Assembly (NCBI RefSeq): GCF_944383115.1
Contig: NZ_CALWOJ010000006.1
Coordinates: 1 to 53,804 of the forward strand
Source: an uncultured Flavonifractor sp.
GTDB taxonomy: Bacteria > Bacillota > Clostridia > Oscillospirales > Oscillospiraceae
Direction of reading: 5' to 3'
Length of the DNA: 53,804 nucleotides
Shown: in pieces, positions 1 to 8,875 of the stretch
Numbering within the stretch: the stretch's first letter is position 1
Layout of the letters: every line of letters starts with the position of its first letter
The notes under the pieces: model-generated
The model's input: only the letters and a program-made list of their open reading frames with translations
Databases searched by the model: none
Told to the model about the DNA's origin: nothing
Position numbers and translations under genes: made by a program

Positions 1-1131
1 AAAAAGAAGTGGATTATAGACGAGGAAGCCGCAGCCGTTGTGCAGCAGATTTTCGCGTTGTGCGTTTCCGGCATGGGTCCGACGCAGATTGCAAAATGGT
101 TAGAAAAGCACGAAATCTATAATCCGACAGCTTACTCCCAAGCAAAGGGGCGGCCTGTTACCAACAAGCCGACGGCTAACCCATATAAATGGACAAATGA
201 AACGGTTTCCCGCACTTTAGAACGCATAGAGTATTTAGGGCATACGGTGAACTTCAAGACCCGCAAGCAATCCTATAAGAGCAAGAAGAAGTTGTGGAAC
301 GACCCGTCGGAATGGGTAATCTTTGAAAACACACAGCCGCCGATTGTGGAAGAAAGCGTATTCCTCATTGTGCAGAACATACGCCGATCACGCCGCCGCC
401 CTACCAAAATGGGCGATATGGGTATTTTCTCCGGGCTGCTTTATTGTGCAGAGTGTGGCGGCAAGATGTATCAATGCCGAGCAACGAACTTTACCGAGGA
501 ACAGAAGTATTTTATCTGTTCAACCTATCGGAAAGGCAAAGATTTGTGTACGACCCATTCCATAAAAAATGTTGTCCTGCATGAAATTGTTTTGCGGAAC
601 TTGCGGGAAGCAATCGAGTATGTAACGCAGTACGAAGCCGAGTTTATCCAAGAAGCAGCGGACAGCCGTTTGCGTGAGCGCGACGCGGAGTTTTCCCGCA
701 AGCGCGAAACACTTTCCAGAGCCGAAAGCCGGATTGCCGAATTGGATAACCTGTTCAAGCATTTATACGAGGACAATGTAACCGGGAAATTATCAGATGA
801 ACGGTTTATCAAAATGTCCCGTGATTATGAGTTGGAGCAGGAAAACTTAAAATCAATGGCAGAAGTGTTGCGGGAAGAAATCAAGCAGCAGGAAAAGCAA
901 AAAACCAACGTTAAGGCGTTTATCAGCGTCGTAAAGAAGTACACCGATATGCAGGAACTTGACGCTTCCATTTTGCGGGAGTTTATAGACCGTATCGAGG
1001 TTTCCCATACCGACAAGAAATCCAAGACAAGGGAAATCACGATTGTCTATAACTTCATCGGTGCATTTGATTTTGAACGGGCAAAAGAAAAAGCCCAAAA
1101 TACAACTCAAAAACAGCAAAGAACGGCATAG
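1..1131 (+). CDS. Large serine recombinase, C-terminal part (5' end outside window)
   Basis: The frame is already open at base 1, so the catalytic N-terminal domain lies outside the window. What remains is the C-terminal half of a Tn4451/TndX-type site-specific recombinase. A recombinase-domain segment comes first (FALCVSGMGPTQIAKWL). A zinc-ribbon-like segment follows with CAEC and a later C/C pair (FICSTYRKGKDLC). After it comes a long charged coiled coil and a basic tail. Enzymes of this family excise and integrate conjugative or mobilisable elements. No other element genes are visible, so this is probably the last gene of an element whose body lies to the left. The family call is firm; the element type is inference. 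Confidence 0.88.
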   Translation, partial: KKKWIIDEEAAAVVQQIFALCVSGMGPTQIAKWLEKHEIYNPTAYSQAKGRPVTNKPTANPYKWTNETVSRTLERIEYLGHTVNFKTRKQSYKSKKKLWNDPSEWVIFENTQPPIVEESVFLIVQNIRRSRRRPTKMGDMGIFSGLLYCAECGGKMYQCRATNFTEEQKYFICSTYRKGKDLCTTHSIKNVVLHEIVLRNLREAIEYVTQYEAEFIQEAADSRLRERDAEFSRKRETLSRAESRIAELDNLFKHLYEDNVTGKLSDERFIKMSRDYELEQENLKSMAEVLREEIKQQEKQKTNVKAFISVVKKYTDMQELDASILREFIDRIEVSHTDKKSKTREITIVYNFIGAFDFERAKEKAQNTTQKQQRTA

Positions 1132-1148
1132 CCGTTTGGCTATACCGT
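1123..1148 (+). terminator. Hairpin at the end of the recombinase gene
   Basis: ACGG-c-ATAGCC and GGCTAT-a-CCGT form a stem around a GTTT loop, overlapping the recombinase stop codon. There is no clear T-run behind it, so it is only a possible terminator. Confidence 0.45.
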
Positions 1149-1223
1149 CCCTTGCTTCAATGTTTTCTTAATTCACCGCCCCATTAGCCGGGGGTTTTGA
1201 CGCAGAACATGATCGAGAAAAAC

Positions 1224-1748
1224 TCATCTGAGTTTTTCCGCTTTTTTTAATGCCTTAATATATTGATTTTTCACGCCACTTTCGTTTTCTTTTGCGCATA
1301 AATCAGAAATCCGTTCAAATAAGGGGCCCTTGGCGTAATGAGGAATCATAATAATACAAGATAATGCATAAGCACTTGCCCATCTAATTACGGTGCCGTC
1401 ATTTCCCGCGTTTTGCAATAAAGCCGCTATCGCATTCTCAAGTTTAGCGGGAAATTTATTTGCAAGATTCCCTACAATGCGGGAAGCTTCCCGTTTGCAG
1501 GAATTGTCAGAAGATAAAATATATTTTTCCGCCAAATCCAGATACTCCGGTTCCAAAGTAAACTCTTTGGAGCGGCTTACTTCTTCAACGGCTTCGAGCA
1601 AAAGTGAAATGTTTTTTTCAGACAAAGATTCACAGGCCTCTGAAACCATTGGAAAATTGGCTTCGCAATTGATCATTGCTGCAACAATGGCATTTCTCTT
1701 TTCCAAACGTTTTAATGATTTGTCATTGATTATTTCTGTGATAGTCAT
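1224..1748 (-). CDS. HEAT-repeat-like protein
   Basis: A 174-residue, mainly helical protein with no signal peptide. Segments such as CKREASRIVGNLA and VIRWASAYALSCI, with alternating acidic and hydrophobic helices, look like HEAT/armadillo repeats, which usually act as protein-binding scaffolds. The start was set at MTITEII because GGAGGA lies at a good distance just upstream; a start 11 codons further out has no ribosome site. It stands alone between the recombinase and the phosphatase-miaA gene, in the opposite direction. Its specific role is unknown. It may be cargo at the end of the left-hand mobile element or a host gene. Confidence 0.6.
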   Translation of the reverse strand: MTITEIINDKSLKRLEKRNAIVAAMINCEANFPMVSEACESLSEKNISLLLEAVEEVSRSKEFTLEPEYLDLAEKYILSSDNSCKREASRIVGNLANKFPAKLENAIAALLQNAGNDGTVIRWASAYALSCIIMIPHYAKGPLFERISDLCAKENESGVKNQYIKALKKAEKLR

Positions 1749-2078
1749 TCTTAATTCCTCCCAAAAAGTAAAAGAATGCATTCTTCACTTGCTGGCGGAG
1801 AAACGTTTTGCGGACGGCAATTCCACCGGCGAGAGCCGCACAAACGGCGCAAGAGAGAAACCACAATGATTTTATCAGAAGAGAGCGAATAAATCTATCG
1901 TCTCACAATGAAAAGGGCCAAGCAGGTTCTATCTGAAATTTGTGGTGGGAAAGACTGCTTGAATATGGTACAATCAAAGCGTTATAGCTGGGTCGTTTTC
2001 AGCACGGCAAGGCGTTTGATCATGTTGAAAAATACGTACGATCATTCGATTTTCGACTTGTGAAGGAATATATACGAG
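1749..2078. promoter_or_regulatory. Intergenic region with a probable extended -10 promoter (+)
   Basis: This 330-base stretch has no convincing gene. TGgTACAAT at 1966-1974 is a good extended -10 element for the downstream phosphatase-miaA gene, but no good -35 is visible. A GAAGGA ribosome site precedes the ATG at 2079. The rest shows nothing recognisable. Confidence 0.4.
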
Positions 2079-3431
2079 ATGATAAAAATACTTTTTGTGT
2101 GCCACGGCAATATCTGCCGCAGCCCTATGGCCGAGTTTGTCATGAAGGATCTGGTGAAAAAGGCGGGGTTGGAGGGTCAATTTGAGATCGCCTCCGCCGC
2201 CACCAGCGCCGAGGAACTGGGCAACCCGGTCTATCCCCCCGCCCGGAGGAAGCTGGCCGAACATGGTATCAACTGCTCCGGCCACGCCGCCCGCCAGCTA
2301 AATGCGGCGGACTACCGCCGGTGGGACCTGTTTCTGGGCATGGACAGCGCCAACCTGCGGAATATGCGCCGGCTCTTTGCCGGCGACCGGTCGGGGAAGG
2401 TCAAGGCCCTGCTGTCTTATATCGGCGAGGACCGGGACATCTCCGACCCCTGGTACTCCGGTGACTTTGAGGCCACCTGGCGGGATGTGTACGCCGGCTG
2501 CTCCGCCCTGCTGGCCGCCCTGACGGAGGAAAAGCTGCCCAAGCTGGTGGTGGTGCTGGGCACCACCGCCTGCGGCAAAAGCGGCCTGGGGGTGGAACTG
2601 GCCAAGCGCTTTGGCGGCGAGATCGTGTCCGCCGACTCACGGCAGGTATACACCGGCCTGGACCTGGGTACCGGCAAGGTGACCCAGGAGGAGATGGACG
2701 GGGTACCCCACCATATGCTGGACGTGGTGGCCCCTAATCAGCCCTACTCGGTGGCCGACTTCCAGGTGGGGGCCTACGCCGCCATTGACGACATCATCGC
2801 CCGGGGGAAGGTCCCCTTCCTGGTGGGGGGCTCCGGGCTGTACGTCCGGGCCGTGACCGAGGGCTTTGCCTTCACCGACGCCACCCCAGACCCCGCCCTG
2901 CGGGCCGAGCTGGAGGGCAAGACCGCCGCGGAGCTGTACGCCATTCTGCGGGAAAAGACGGGGGTCACCCTGGCCAACGGGGAGGAAAACAACCACCAGC
3001 GGCTGGTGCGCTCGGTGGAGAAGGCCCTGGCCGACGGCTGGGAGGCCCCACAGGCCCAGCCCCGGTACCGCTGCCTGCTGCTGGGAGTAAACTTTCCGCG
3101 GGACAAAGTGTGTCAGCGCATTGACGACCGGCTCCAGACCCGGATTGACGCGGGTATGATCGAGGAGGTGGCGGGCCTGCGGGAGGCAGGGGCCACCGAC
3201 GAGTTCCTGGAGGGTCTGGGGCTGGAATACCGCTACATCCTCCGCTACCTGAAGGGGGAGATCCCCTCTCTGGAGGCTCTAAAGGATGAGCTGGGCCGGG
3301 CCATCAAGCGCTTTGCCAAGCGGCAGGTCCAGTGGTTCAACCGAGACAGGGACGTACTGTGGCTGGATATGGAGGGGGATTTCCTCACCCAGGCCGTCCG
3401 GACGGTGGAGCAATTTTTGAAAGAACCCTAA
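2079..3431 (+). CDS. miaA: Fusion: low-molecular-weight protein tyrosine phosphatase + tRNA dimethylallyltransferase (MiaA)
   Basis: One uninterrupted 450-residue frame holds two complete enzymes. Residues 1-150 are a low-molecular-weight phosphatase: the CX5R loop is CHGNICR at 8-14, and the general-acid Asp is in SDPWY near 123. From about residue 155 a MiaA domain begins: P-loop GTTACGKS at 161-168, SADSRQVYTGLDLGTGK, the segment RGKVPFLVGGSGLYVRA, and the C-terminal signature RFAKRQVQWFNRD. MiaA prenylates A37 of tRNAs that read UNN codons. The linker is short (about ten residues), and both active sites look intact. Fusion partners often act in one pathway, but no such link is established here. 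The gene ends in a strong hairpin at 3438-3467. Confidence 0.9.
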   Translation: MIKILFVCHGNICRSPMAEFVMKDLVKKAGLEGQFEIASAATSAEELGNPVYPPARRKLAEHGINCSGHAARQLNAADYRRWDLFLGMDSANLRNMRRLFAGDRSGKVKALLSYIGEDRDISDPWYSGDFEATWRDVYAGCSALLAALTEEKLPKLVVVLGTTACGKSGLGVELAKRFGGEIVSADSRQVYTGLDLGTGKVTQEEMDGVPHHMLDVVAPNQPYSVADFQVGAYAAIDDIIARGKVPFLVGGSGLYVRAVTEGFAFTDATPDPALRAELEGKTAAELYAILREKTGVTLANGEENNHQRLVRSVEKALADGWEAPQAQPRYRCLLLGVNFPRDKVCQRIDDRLQTRIDAGMIEEVAGLREAGATDEFLEGLGLEYRYILRYLKGEIPSLEALKDELGRAIKRFAKRQVQWFNRDRDVLWLDMEGDFLTQAVRTVEQFLKEP

Positions 3432-3437
3432 AAAGAA

Positions 3438-3467
3438 AGCCGCTGCGGACGCTTCCGCAGCGGCTTG
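3438..3467. terminator. Bidirectional terminator between miaA fusion and ttcA-like gene
   Basis: A perfect 13-base-pair stem (3438-3450 with 3455-3467) with a four-base loop, A-rich on its left and T-rich on its right. It lies between two convergent genes and can serve both. Confidence 0.8.
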
Positions 3468-3481
3468 TTTATGCTTGGATG

Positions 3482-4237
3482 TTATCCCTCGGGCAGGGGT
3501 ACCCGCCGGTGTTCCACCGGCCCCCAGGCGGGCAGAGGCAGGCCCTGCATGGCCCCGAACACCCGGCTTTTCAGACCAGGGTACTGCTGGTCCAGGGTGT
3601 GGATCAGCTCCTTGACCTCCTGCCGCTTGGTGTAGCCGTCGGCGGGGCAGGGATTGAACACCACCGGCAGATGGTTTCGCTCAGCGGCATTGCGGATGAG
3701 GCCCTCCCCGCAGTAGAGCATGGGCCGGATCTGGCTGATGCCCATGCGGTCCAGCCAGGTCACCGGCTGGAAGCAGCTCAGCCGCCCCTCGTAAAACAGG
3801 GACAGGAAGAAGGTCTCCACCGCGTCGTCAAAGTGATGGCCCAGGGCAATCTTGCTGATGCCCCGCTCCTTGATAGCGTTGTGGAGGGCGCCCCGCCGCA
3901 TTTTGGCGCACATGGAGCAGGGGTTCTTCTCCTTGCGCAGGTCGAAGATGATGTGGTGGATCTCGGAGGGCAGCAGGGTGAAGGGCACACCAATTTGCTC
4001 ACAGTAGGCGGCCACCGGGGCAAAGTCCATCCCCTCTCCCCCGTCCACATGGCCCATGTCCAAGGTGTAGGCCTCCACGGTAAAGGGCTTGGGATAGAAC
4101 TCCCGCAGCCGGGCCAACGCGGTGAGCAGCACCAGGGAATCCTTGCCGCCGGACACCCCTACGGCAATGCGGTCTCCGGCCTGGATCATGTCGTAATCCT
4201 CCACACAGCGGCGGACATAGCTCAAAATCTTGTTCAT
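3482..4237 (-). CDS. ttcA: TtcA-like tRNA 2-thiolation enzyme (PP-loop ATPase)
   Basis: A 251-residue member of the TtcA/TilS PP-loop superfamily. It has the ATP-binding loop SGGKDSLVLL near residue 30, a CSMC motif followed by KMRRGALHNA (TtcA uses such a pair of cysteines), the GHHFDDAVETF segment and a late Cys in NPCPADGYTKRQE. TtcA adds sulfur to C32 of some tRNAs using an Fe-S cluster. The start at MNKIL was chosen because GAGGTG lies five bases upstream; an in-frame ATG 12 codons earlier has no such site. It could be a paralogue acting on another tRNA position. It converges with the miaA fusion. Confidence 0.8.
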   Translation of the reverse strand: MNKILSYVRRCVEDYDMIQAGDRIAVGVSGGKDSLVLLTALARLREFYPKPFTVEAYTLDMGHVDGGEGMDFAPVAAYCEQIGVPFTLLPSEIHHIIFDLRKEKNPCSMCAKMRRGALHNAIKERGISKIALGHHFDDAVETFFLSLFYEGRLSCFQPVTWLDRMGISQIRPMLYCGEGLIRNAAERNHLPVVFNPCPADGYTKRQEVKELIHTLDQQYPGLKSRVFGAMQGLPLPAWGPVEHRRVPLPEG

Positions 4238-4347
4238 AGGCACCTCGAAAAATTGAAAATCGAAATAGAGCATTCAAGAGAAAACAAGAGATATTGCGCG
4301 GTTTCAAGAGCATACACTTTTTCTATTGAAAAAAATCAGAAAATGTG

Positions 4348-4376
4348 TTGACACCAGATAACCCCCGTATTATAAT
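4348..4376 (+). promoter_or_regulatory. Consensus sigma-A promoter for rplM-rpsI
   Basis: TTGACA at 4348-4353 and TATAAT at 4371-4376 with exactly 17 bases between. Both boxes are perfect consensus, as expected for a strongly expressed ribosomal-protein operon. Confidence 0.92.
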
Positions 4377-4382
4377 ACAAAA

Positions 4383-4450
4383 CGCTCCAATCGTAAAGAT
4401 TGGGGCCTGTATTCTGTTTAGACATATTTTTTAAGATATCATCAAAATTG
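4383..4450 (+). promoter_or_regulatory. Possible L13 autoregulatory leader
   Basis: The 5' leader of rplM contains a perfect six-pair hairpin (CCAATC, loop GTAAA, GATTGG, 4387-4403), then an A/T-rich stretch before the ribosome site. L13 leaders that let the protein repress its own mRNA are known in Firmicutes. I could not match this leader to that family base by base, so the call rests on position and the hairpin. Confidence 0.35.
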
Positions 4451-4461
4451 GAGGTTTCACC

Positions 4462-4893
4462 ATGTCCACTTTTATGGCCAACAAGGGGAACATCGTCCGC
4501 AAGTGGTATATCCTCGATGCGGCTGGTAAGCCCCTGGGCAAGACTGCCGCCACCGCGGCCACCCTGCTGCGCGGCAAGCACAAGCCCGAGTATACTCCCC
4601 ATGCCGACTGCGGCGACTTCGTCGTGGTTGTCAACGCCGAGAAGGCCGTTCTGACCGGCAAGAAGCTGGAGCAGAAGTACTACCGCACCCACTCCGGCTG
4701 GGTGGGCGGCCTGAAGGAGACTCCCTACCGCCTGCTGATGCAGCAGAAGCCCGAGCTGGCCATGCGTGTGGCCATCCGCGGCATGATGCCCCGCAACATC
4801 ATCACCAAGGATTCTCTGTCCCGCCTGCACGTCTACCGCGGTGCCGAGCATCCCCACAACGCCCAGAAGCCCGAAGCCTGGGCGGCCAACTAA
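4462..4893 (+). CDS. rplM: 50S ribosomal protein L13
   Basis: A 143-residue protein of normal L13 length. It has the recognisable N-terminal [15 protein letters not shown], the [18 protein letters not shown] segment, and the AIRGMMPRN motif near residue 110. L13 is an early-assembling 23S rRNA-binding protein. The ATG follows GGAGG. It is the first gene of the classical rplM-rpsI operon behind the promoter at 4348-4376. Confidence 0.98.
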   Translation: MSTFMANKGNIVRKWYILDAAGKPLGKTAATAATLLRGKHKPEYTPHADCGDFVVVVNAEKAVLTGKKLEQKYYRTHSGWVGGLKETPYRLLMQQKPELAMRVAIRGMMPRNIITKDSLSRLHVYRGAEHPHNAQKPEAWAAN

Positions 4894-4910
4894 GCAGGAG
4901 GTACAAAGCA

Positions 4911-5315
4911 ATGTATAAGAGCAAGAAGCCTTATCTGTATGGCACCGGCCGCCGGAAGTCCTCCGTGGCTCGCGTGCATCTGTTCCCCAACGGCACTGGC
5001 GCCATCACCATCAATGGCCGTGACATCGACGACTACTTCGGCCTGGAGACCCTGAAGCTCATCGTGCGTCAGCCTCTGGCCACCACCGACACCCTGGGCA
5101 AGGTGGACATCGAGACCACCGTTACCGGCGGCGGCGTGACCGGCCAGGCCGGCGCCATCCGTCACGGCATCGCCCGTGCCCTGCTGCAGGTCAATCCCGA
5201 GTACCGCGCTGCCCTGAAGGCCGCCGGCTTCCTGACCCGCGATCCTCGTATGAAGGAGCGTAAGAAGTACGGTCTGAAGGCCGCCCGTCGCGCTCCCCAG
5301 TTCAGCAAGCGCTGA
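4911..5315 (+). CDS. rpsI: 30S ribosomal protein S9
   Basis: A 134-residue S9 with the family signatures [12 protein letters not shown] near the N-terminus, [19 protein letters not shown] in the middle, and the conserved basic C-terminus ([17 protein letters not shown]) that reaches the P-site tRNA. It follows rplM by 17 bases with its own AGGAGG and is clearly co-transcribed with it. The terminator follows 20 bases after the stop. Confidence 0.98.
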   Translation: MYKSKKPYLYGTGRRKSSVARVHLFPNGTGAITINGRDIDDYFGLETLKLIVRQPLATTDTLGKVDIETTVTGGGVTGQAGAIRHGIARALLQVNPEYRAALKAAGFLTRDPRMKERKKYGLKAARRAPQFSKR

Positions 5316-5334
5316 TTTATCTGCCACGTCTCAA

Positions 5335-5364
5335 GAATGCCGCCCAAATGGGCGGCATTCTTTT
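5335..5364 (+). terminator. Terminator of rplM-rpsI
   Basis: A perfect 11-base-pair stem, GAATGCCGCCC (5335-5345) with GGGCGGCATTC (5350-5360), loop AAAT, followed by TTTT. Confidence 0.9.
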
Positions 5365-5368
5365 GTCC

Positions 5369-5410
5369 AAAACAAACAGGCCGCTGCAAAAGCAGCGGCC
5401 TGTTTGTTTT
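5369..5410 (-). terminator. Terminator of the CitE-like gene
   Basis: A perfect 19-base-pair inverted repeat (5369-5387 with 5392-5410) with an AAAA/TTTT loop. In the minus strand its far side ends in T-rich sequence, so it should end the minus-strand aldolase transcript; it can also back up the rpsI terminator. Confidence 0.85.
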
Positions 5411-5416
5411 GTCTCT

Positions 5417-6382
5417 TCACTCCTGGCGTATCCCATAGATCCTGGCAAGATGCAGGATCCGGTTGGCCCAGTTGAAGTGGGTCTTATATTCATTCATCCG
5501 CGTGGCGTCCGCGCTGGAAGAGACCAGCAGCCCGCTGTCCTGCTCCCAACTCACGATCCCGCAGGCGTCTTTATAGTCCCGGGCGGACACCTTCAGCATA
5601 TCATTGACCACGGGTATCTGGTTGGGATGGATCACCGTCTTTCCCACAAAGCCGCTGAGCAGATCCAAAGACAGCTCCCTGCGCAGGCCCTCCTCCCAGC
5701 CGGCGCCGGAGTAATACTCCCACACAGGGCCGGAAACCACATAGCGGGTGGCAAAGGTGGTCACAATGTCGATGAGCAGATCCGCCACCGGCCTGACGTC
5801 ATAGATGGTGTCCCCCACCCCTCTGCGCAGCCCGAAGGCGTGGGAGAGGTCGTTGCCCCCCACACGGATGTTCAGGATCTTGTCCGACACCCGCTCCAGT
5901 TCATCCTTTACCCGCGCCAGGTTTTGATACCTGGTGCTGAGGTCGATCATGGCCGCAGACTCAAAGATGGGCATGTAACAGTATCCCGGCTGGCAGGCGG
6001 AGATCTCTTCCATGGCCTGAACGTAGGCCCCGCAGTTGTCCACAAAGAATTTGGGCAGAATAAATCCCCGCAGCACATTGGAAAAGGGGCTGTATGCGGC
6101 GGCCAGCTTTTTCAGCTGTTGGGGGCTTCTCACCCGAACAAAGACAAGGGGCAGATAAAAGTCCCGCTTGGCCGTGTTGGCACTGATCTGCCGCAGCGTC
6201 TCAAACAGTTCCTGCTCCGCCCTGTCCACAGCGGCGTCCGCCACCGTGTCTTCCAGGCAAAACGCCAGGGAAAAGGGCTTTGGATACTGTTCCCGCAGCA
6301 GCGCATCGGCAATGGTCCTGTGGGCGTTTGCCGGACAATACAGCAAAGCGCCCACGTCATAACCGCTGATCTGTTCCACCAT
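5417..6382 (-). CDS. HpcH/HpaI (CitE-like) aldolase family protein of the Ter cluster
   Basis: A 321-residue protein of the HpcH/HpaI aldolase and citrate-lyase beta superfamily. It shows LLYCPANA at the N-terminus, a FCLEDTVAD segment resembling the metal-binding part of CitE enzymes, a PIFESAAMI strand and IRVGGNDLSHAFGL near residue 185. Family enzymes make or cleave C-C bonds using pyruvate- or acyl-CoA-type substrates. A CitE-like enzyme is a known member of the biosynthetic module in Ter stress operons, together with the phosphoribosyltransferases and HAD enzyme found further along. The ATG has GAGGG seven bases upstream. It is divergent from yceG. Its real substrate is unknown. Confidence 0.82.
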   Translation of the reverse strand: MVEQISGYDVGALLYCPANAHRTIADALLREQYPKPFSLAFCLEDTVADAAVDRAEQELFETLRQISANTAKRDFYLPLVFVRVRSPQQLKKLAAAYSPFSNVLRGFILPKFFVDNCGAYVQAMEEISACQPGYCYMPIFESAAMIDLSTRYQNLARVKDELERVSDKILNIRVGGNDLSHAFGLRRGVGDTIYDVRPVADLLIDIVTTFATRYVVSGPVWEYYSGAGWEEGLRRELSLDLLSGFVGKTVIHPNQIPVVNDMLKVSARDYKDACGIVSWEQDSGLLVSSSADATRMNEYKTHFNWANRILHLARIYGIRQE

Positions 6383-6535
6383 CAGAATCCCTCTTTTAAC
6401 TGCAAGTGATTCGCAGCAGAGTTTGCTGCCATTCTGATGATTGTATCACAATATACCCAATAAATAAATGGCAAATCAAAAGGAGGCCTTTATTTTTTGT
6501 TCCATAATTATTCAGGATATGCGCCCTGCTTTCTG

Positions 6536-6563
6536 TTGAAAAAAACCGGAAAGATGATATAAT
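6536..6563 (+). promoter_or_regulatory. Sigma-A promoter for the Ter operon
   Basis: TTGAAA (6536-6541) and TATAAT (6558-6563), 16 bases apart, located about 40 bases before the yceG start in the divergent intergenic region (6383-6602). Confidence 0.75.
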
Positions 6564-6602
6564 GAAATATACTTTATAATTCAGTTGGGGATTATTGATG
6601 TG

Positions 6603-8870
6603 ATGCTGAAACATGTGGTGCCGGGAAAGCTGAATGATTTCTTCCTCCCCCTTTCCAACCGTCCGGAAAAGGGCGTATATTTTTGCCGAATTGCAGGGTA
6701 TACCCCCGCCATTGAGGAATTTATCAAGCAGTATTACGACTGCGCCCGGCGCACCGGCGTCATCATCGACGGCAGAATCCCCAATCCCGATACCAATAAT
6801 CTGTCCTACTTTTCCGAGATGATGGGGGCGGAGTTCCGGCTGGATCTTCCCTTCCTCCAGGCCAAGCTGCAAAAGTGGCTGCCCCGCATGTCTGACGGGG
6901 CCCGGGATACCGTGGTCTCAGCCATTTTTTCCACCTTGCAAGACATGCTGCGCCACGGCAAAAACGAAAATATGCTGCGCAATGCGTACATCAAATACAT
7001 GTGCTGGCTCTACTACAAATTTGAGCGGATCGTAAATCAGTTGGGTGGGGAATCCTTGCCCAAAATCCTATACGACGGGTCCATCAGCAATTACGAGTTA
7101 CAGCTACTGGTGGTATTGTCCCGGGCCGGCTGCGACATTGTGCTGCTGGAGCGGGCGGGAGACTCCCCTTACCTCCAGCTGGATCCCCGTTCGGAATACG
7201 CTTCTCTCTACCAGGAACCGGGCATGACCCCCTTCCCCCAGCAATTTGATCTGAAGTGGGTCCAGTCCGAGCTGGCCAAGCAGGCCAATCGCCAGCGCCT
7301 CTACGGCGCGCCTCCCGCCGTCCGCAACTGTACCAACGCCTGGATGAAAAAGCCTGAGATCAAAGAGATCCTCACCGATCCCAAGGCACGGGGAACCGAC
7401 CCCGGCCTGTTCTACAACGGGTTCATCCTCCAGCGTGGCGTGGAGGACAAGCTGCTCTTCTCCAACGACATCTTCTCCTTTTACAAGCAGCTGAAAAGCC
7501 AGCAGCGGCGGGTGTGCCTGCTCAGCGGCGGCATCCCCGCCCCCACGCCCGAGGAGATCTCCTCCATCCGGCGTCAGAATTATACCAATATGGATCAGCT
7601 GGCGGCAGGCCTTGTACCCAACATCCAGTATCCGGCCAATCCCGACCTCCAGCGGTGTATGGTCAAGGCGTTTATCGACCTTCTGTATGAGGAGTCCAAA
7701 GCCTCCGGCGGCATGATATCCAGACTCACCAACAAAGCCGTCTATCTGCTGGTATGGCTCAGGCGGTATCAAAAGGAACTGTTTTCCAACTGGAAGATGC
7801 CGGAGACGGCAGTGTGGATCCTCTTCGGCAAGTGCGCCACCGCAAACGAGGCGTTGTTTGCGCGGTTTCTCGCCCGGCTGCCGGTGGACGTGCTGGTTTT
7901 GCTGCCCGACCTGAATGAGAACTGCCCCCTTCAGGACCCCTCCCTGCTGGAGCTGCGGTTCGAGGCATCCCTGCCTATGGAGCGTTTCCCCGCCGAACCG
8001 TCCCAGATGCGGGTCAGTACCGCGGCCTACCAGGCGGAGCGGGAGCTGGATACCCTGATGTATCAGGACTCCGGTCTCTACCGCAACCAGCAGTACGGCA
8101 GCGCGGAGACGGTGACCCTGCAAACCATGTATGAGGAAATTGAGCTGCTGTGGGATCAGGAATTGAAGTACCGCCCCAGTTTCGCCGTGACGGGCCAAAC
8201 CGTGACGGTCCCAGTGCTTCTGGAAAAAATATGCGGCGTGAAAGACGGGCAAATGAACCCCTACTGGGCCAGCATCAAAAAGCTGATCACCCCCGACACC
8301 ACGGTGATCCGCAGCGTACCCTGGCTCTCCTCCCTGGATCCCAACCCCATCAAGCCCTTTGCCACCCAGTTTTTGAAGAACGGCCGTCTCCAGAAGGCCG
8401 CCATCAAAAACCACAAGGCCTACCCATACGGCATCCTGCGTCCGGAAATGCAGGAGCATCTTTTGGATAAGCTGCAGCTGCTGCTGGACCAGCGGACCAT
8501 CGCGGGCACTTATCAGAACGGGACGGAATACACCGTCATCGCCACCGCCCTCAATTTGAACAAGGACCTGCTGCGGCAGATTCAGAAGTTTGATTTCACC
8601 AAGAAGAATCCCAAGCTCATCATCATCAACACCACCGAAAAGATCTTGTCCCTGGAGGACAGCATCCTGGTGGCCTACCTGAATCTTGTGGGATTCGACA
8701 TCCTGTTCTTTGTCCCCACGGGGTACCAGTGCATTGAGAAATACCTCCCCGCCGGGTATGTAAACGAGCATACGCTGGGCGATTATGTGTACGATCTGTC
8801 CGTTCCCGATTTCCATTCCGTCCAGGAGAGCGGGCGCGGTTCCATCAGAAGATTATTTGGAAGGAGTTAA
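6603..8870 (+). CDS. yceG: YceG-family protein of the Ter cluster
   Basis: A protein of about 755 residues matching, by context and layout, the large YceG-type protein that accompanies TelA and TerD in Firmicute stress operons. There is no signal peptide or membrane segment. A motif region around residues 122-195 (RNAYIKYMCWLYYKF, then YELQLLVVLSRAGCDI and a D-rich stretch) recurs in the protease at 18941-20287. The biochemical function of YceG is not established. The ATG at 6603 has GGGGA eleven bases upstream; GTG at 6600 or TTG at 6585 are alternatives. The stop is five bases before telA, so the two are translated together. Confidence 0.75.
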   Translation: MLKHVVPGKLNDFFLPLSNRPEKGVYFCRIAGYTPAIEEFIKQYYDCARRTGVIIDGRIPNPDTNNLSYFSEMMGAEFRLDLPFLQAKLQKWLPRMSDGARDTVVSAIFSTLQDMLRHGKNENMLRNAYIKYMCWLYYKFERIVNQLGGESLPKILYDGSISNYELQLLVVLSRAGCDIVLLERAGDSPYLQLDPRSEYASLYQEPGMTPFPQQFDLKWVQSELAKQANRQRLYGAPPAVRNCTNAWMKKPEIKEILTDPKARGTDPGLFYNGFILQRGVEDKLLFSNDIFSFYKQLKSQQRRVCLLSGGIPAPTPEEISSIRRQNYTNMDQLAAGLVPNIQYPANPDLQRCMVKAFIDLLYEESKASGGMISRLTNKAVYLLVWLRRYQKELFSNWKMPETAVWILFGKCATANEALFARFLARLPVDVLVLLPDLNENCPLQDPSLLELRFEASLPMERFPAEPSQMRVSTAAYQAERELDTLMYQDSGLYRNQQYGSAETVTLQTMYEEIELLWDQELKYRPSFAVTGQTVTVPVLLEKICGVKDGQMNPYWASIKKLITPDTTVIRSVPWLSSLDPNPIKPFATQFLKNGRLQKAAIKNHKAYPYGILRPEMQEHLLDKLQLLLDQRTIAGTYQNGTEYTVIATALNLNKDLLRQIQKFDFTKKNPKLIIINTTEKILSLEDSILVAYLNLVGFDILFFVPTGYQCIEKYLPAGYVNEHTLGDYVYDLSVPDFHSVQESGRGSIRRLFGRS

Positions 8871-8875
8871 TCATT

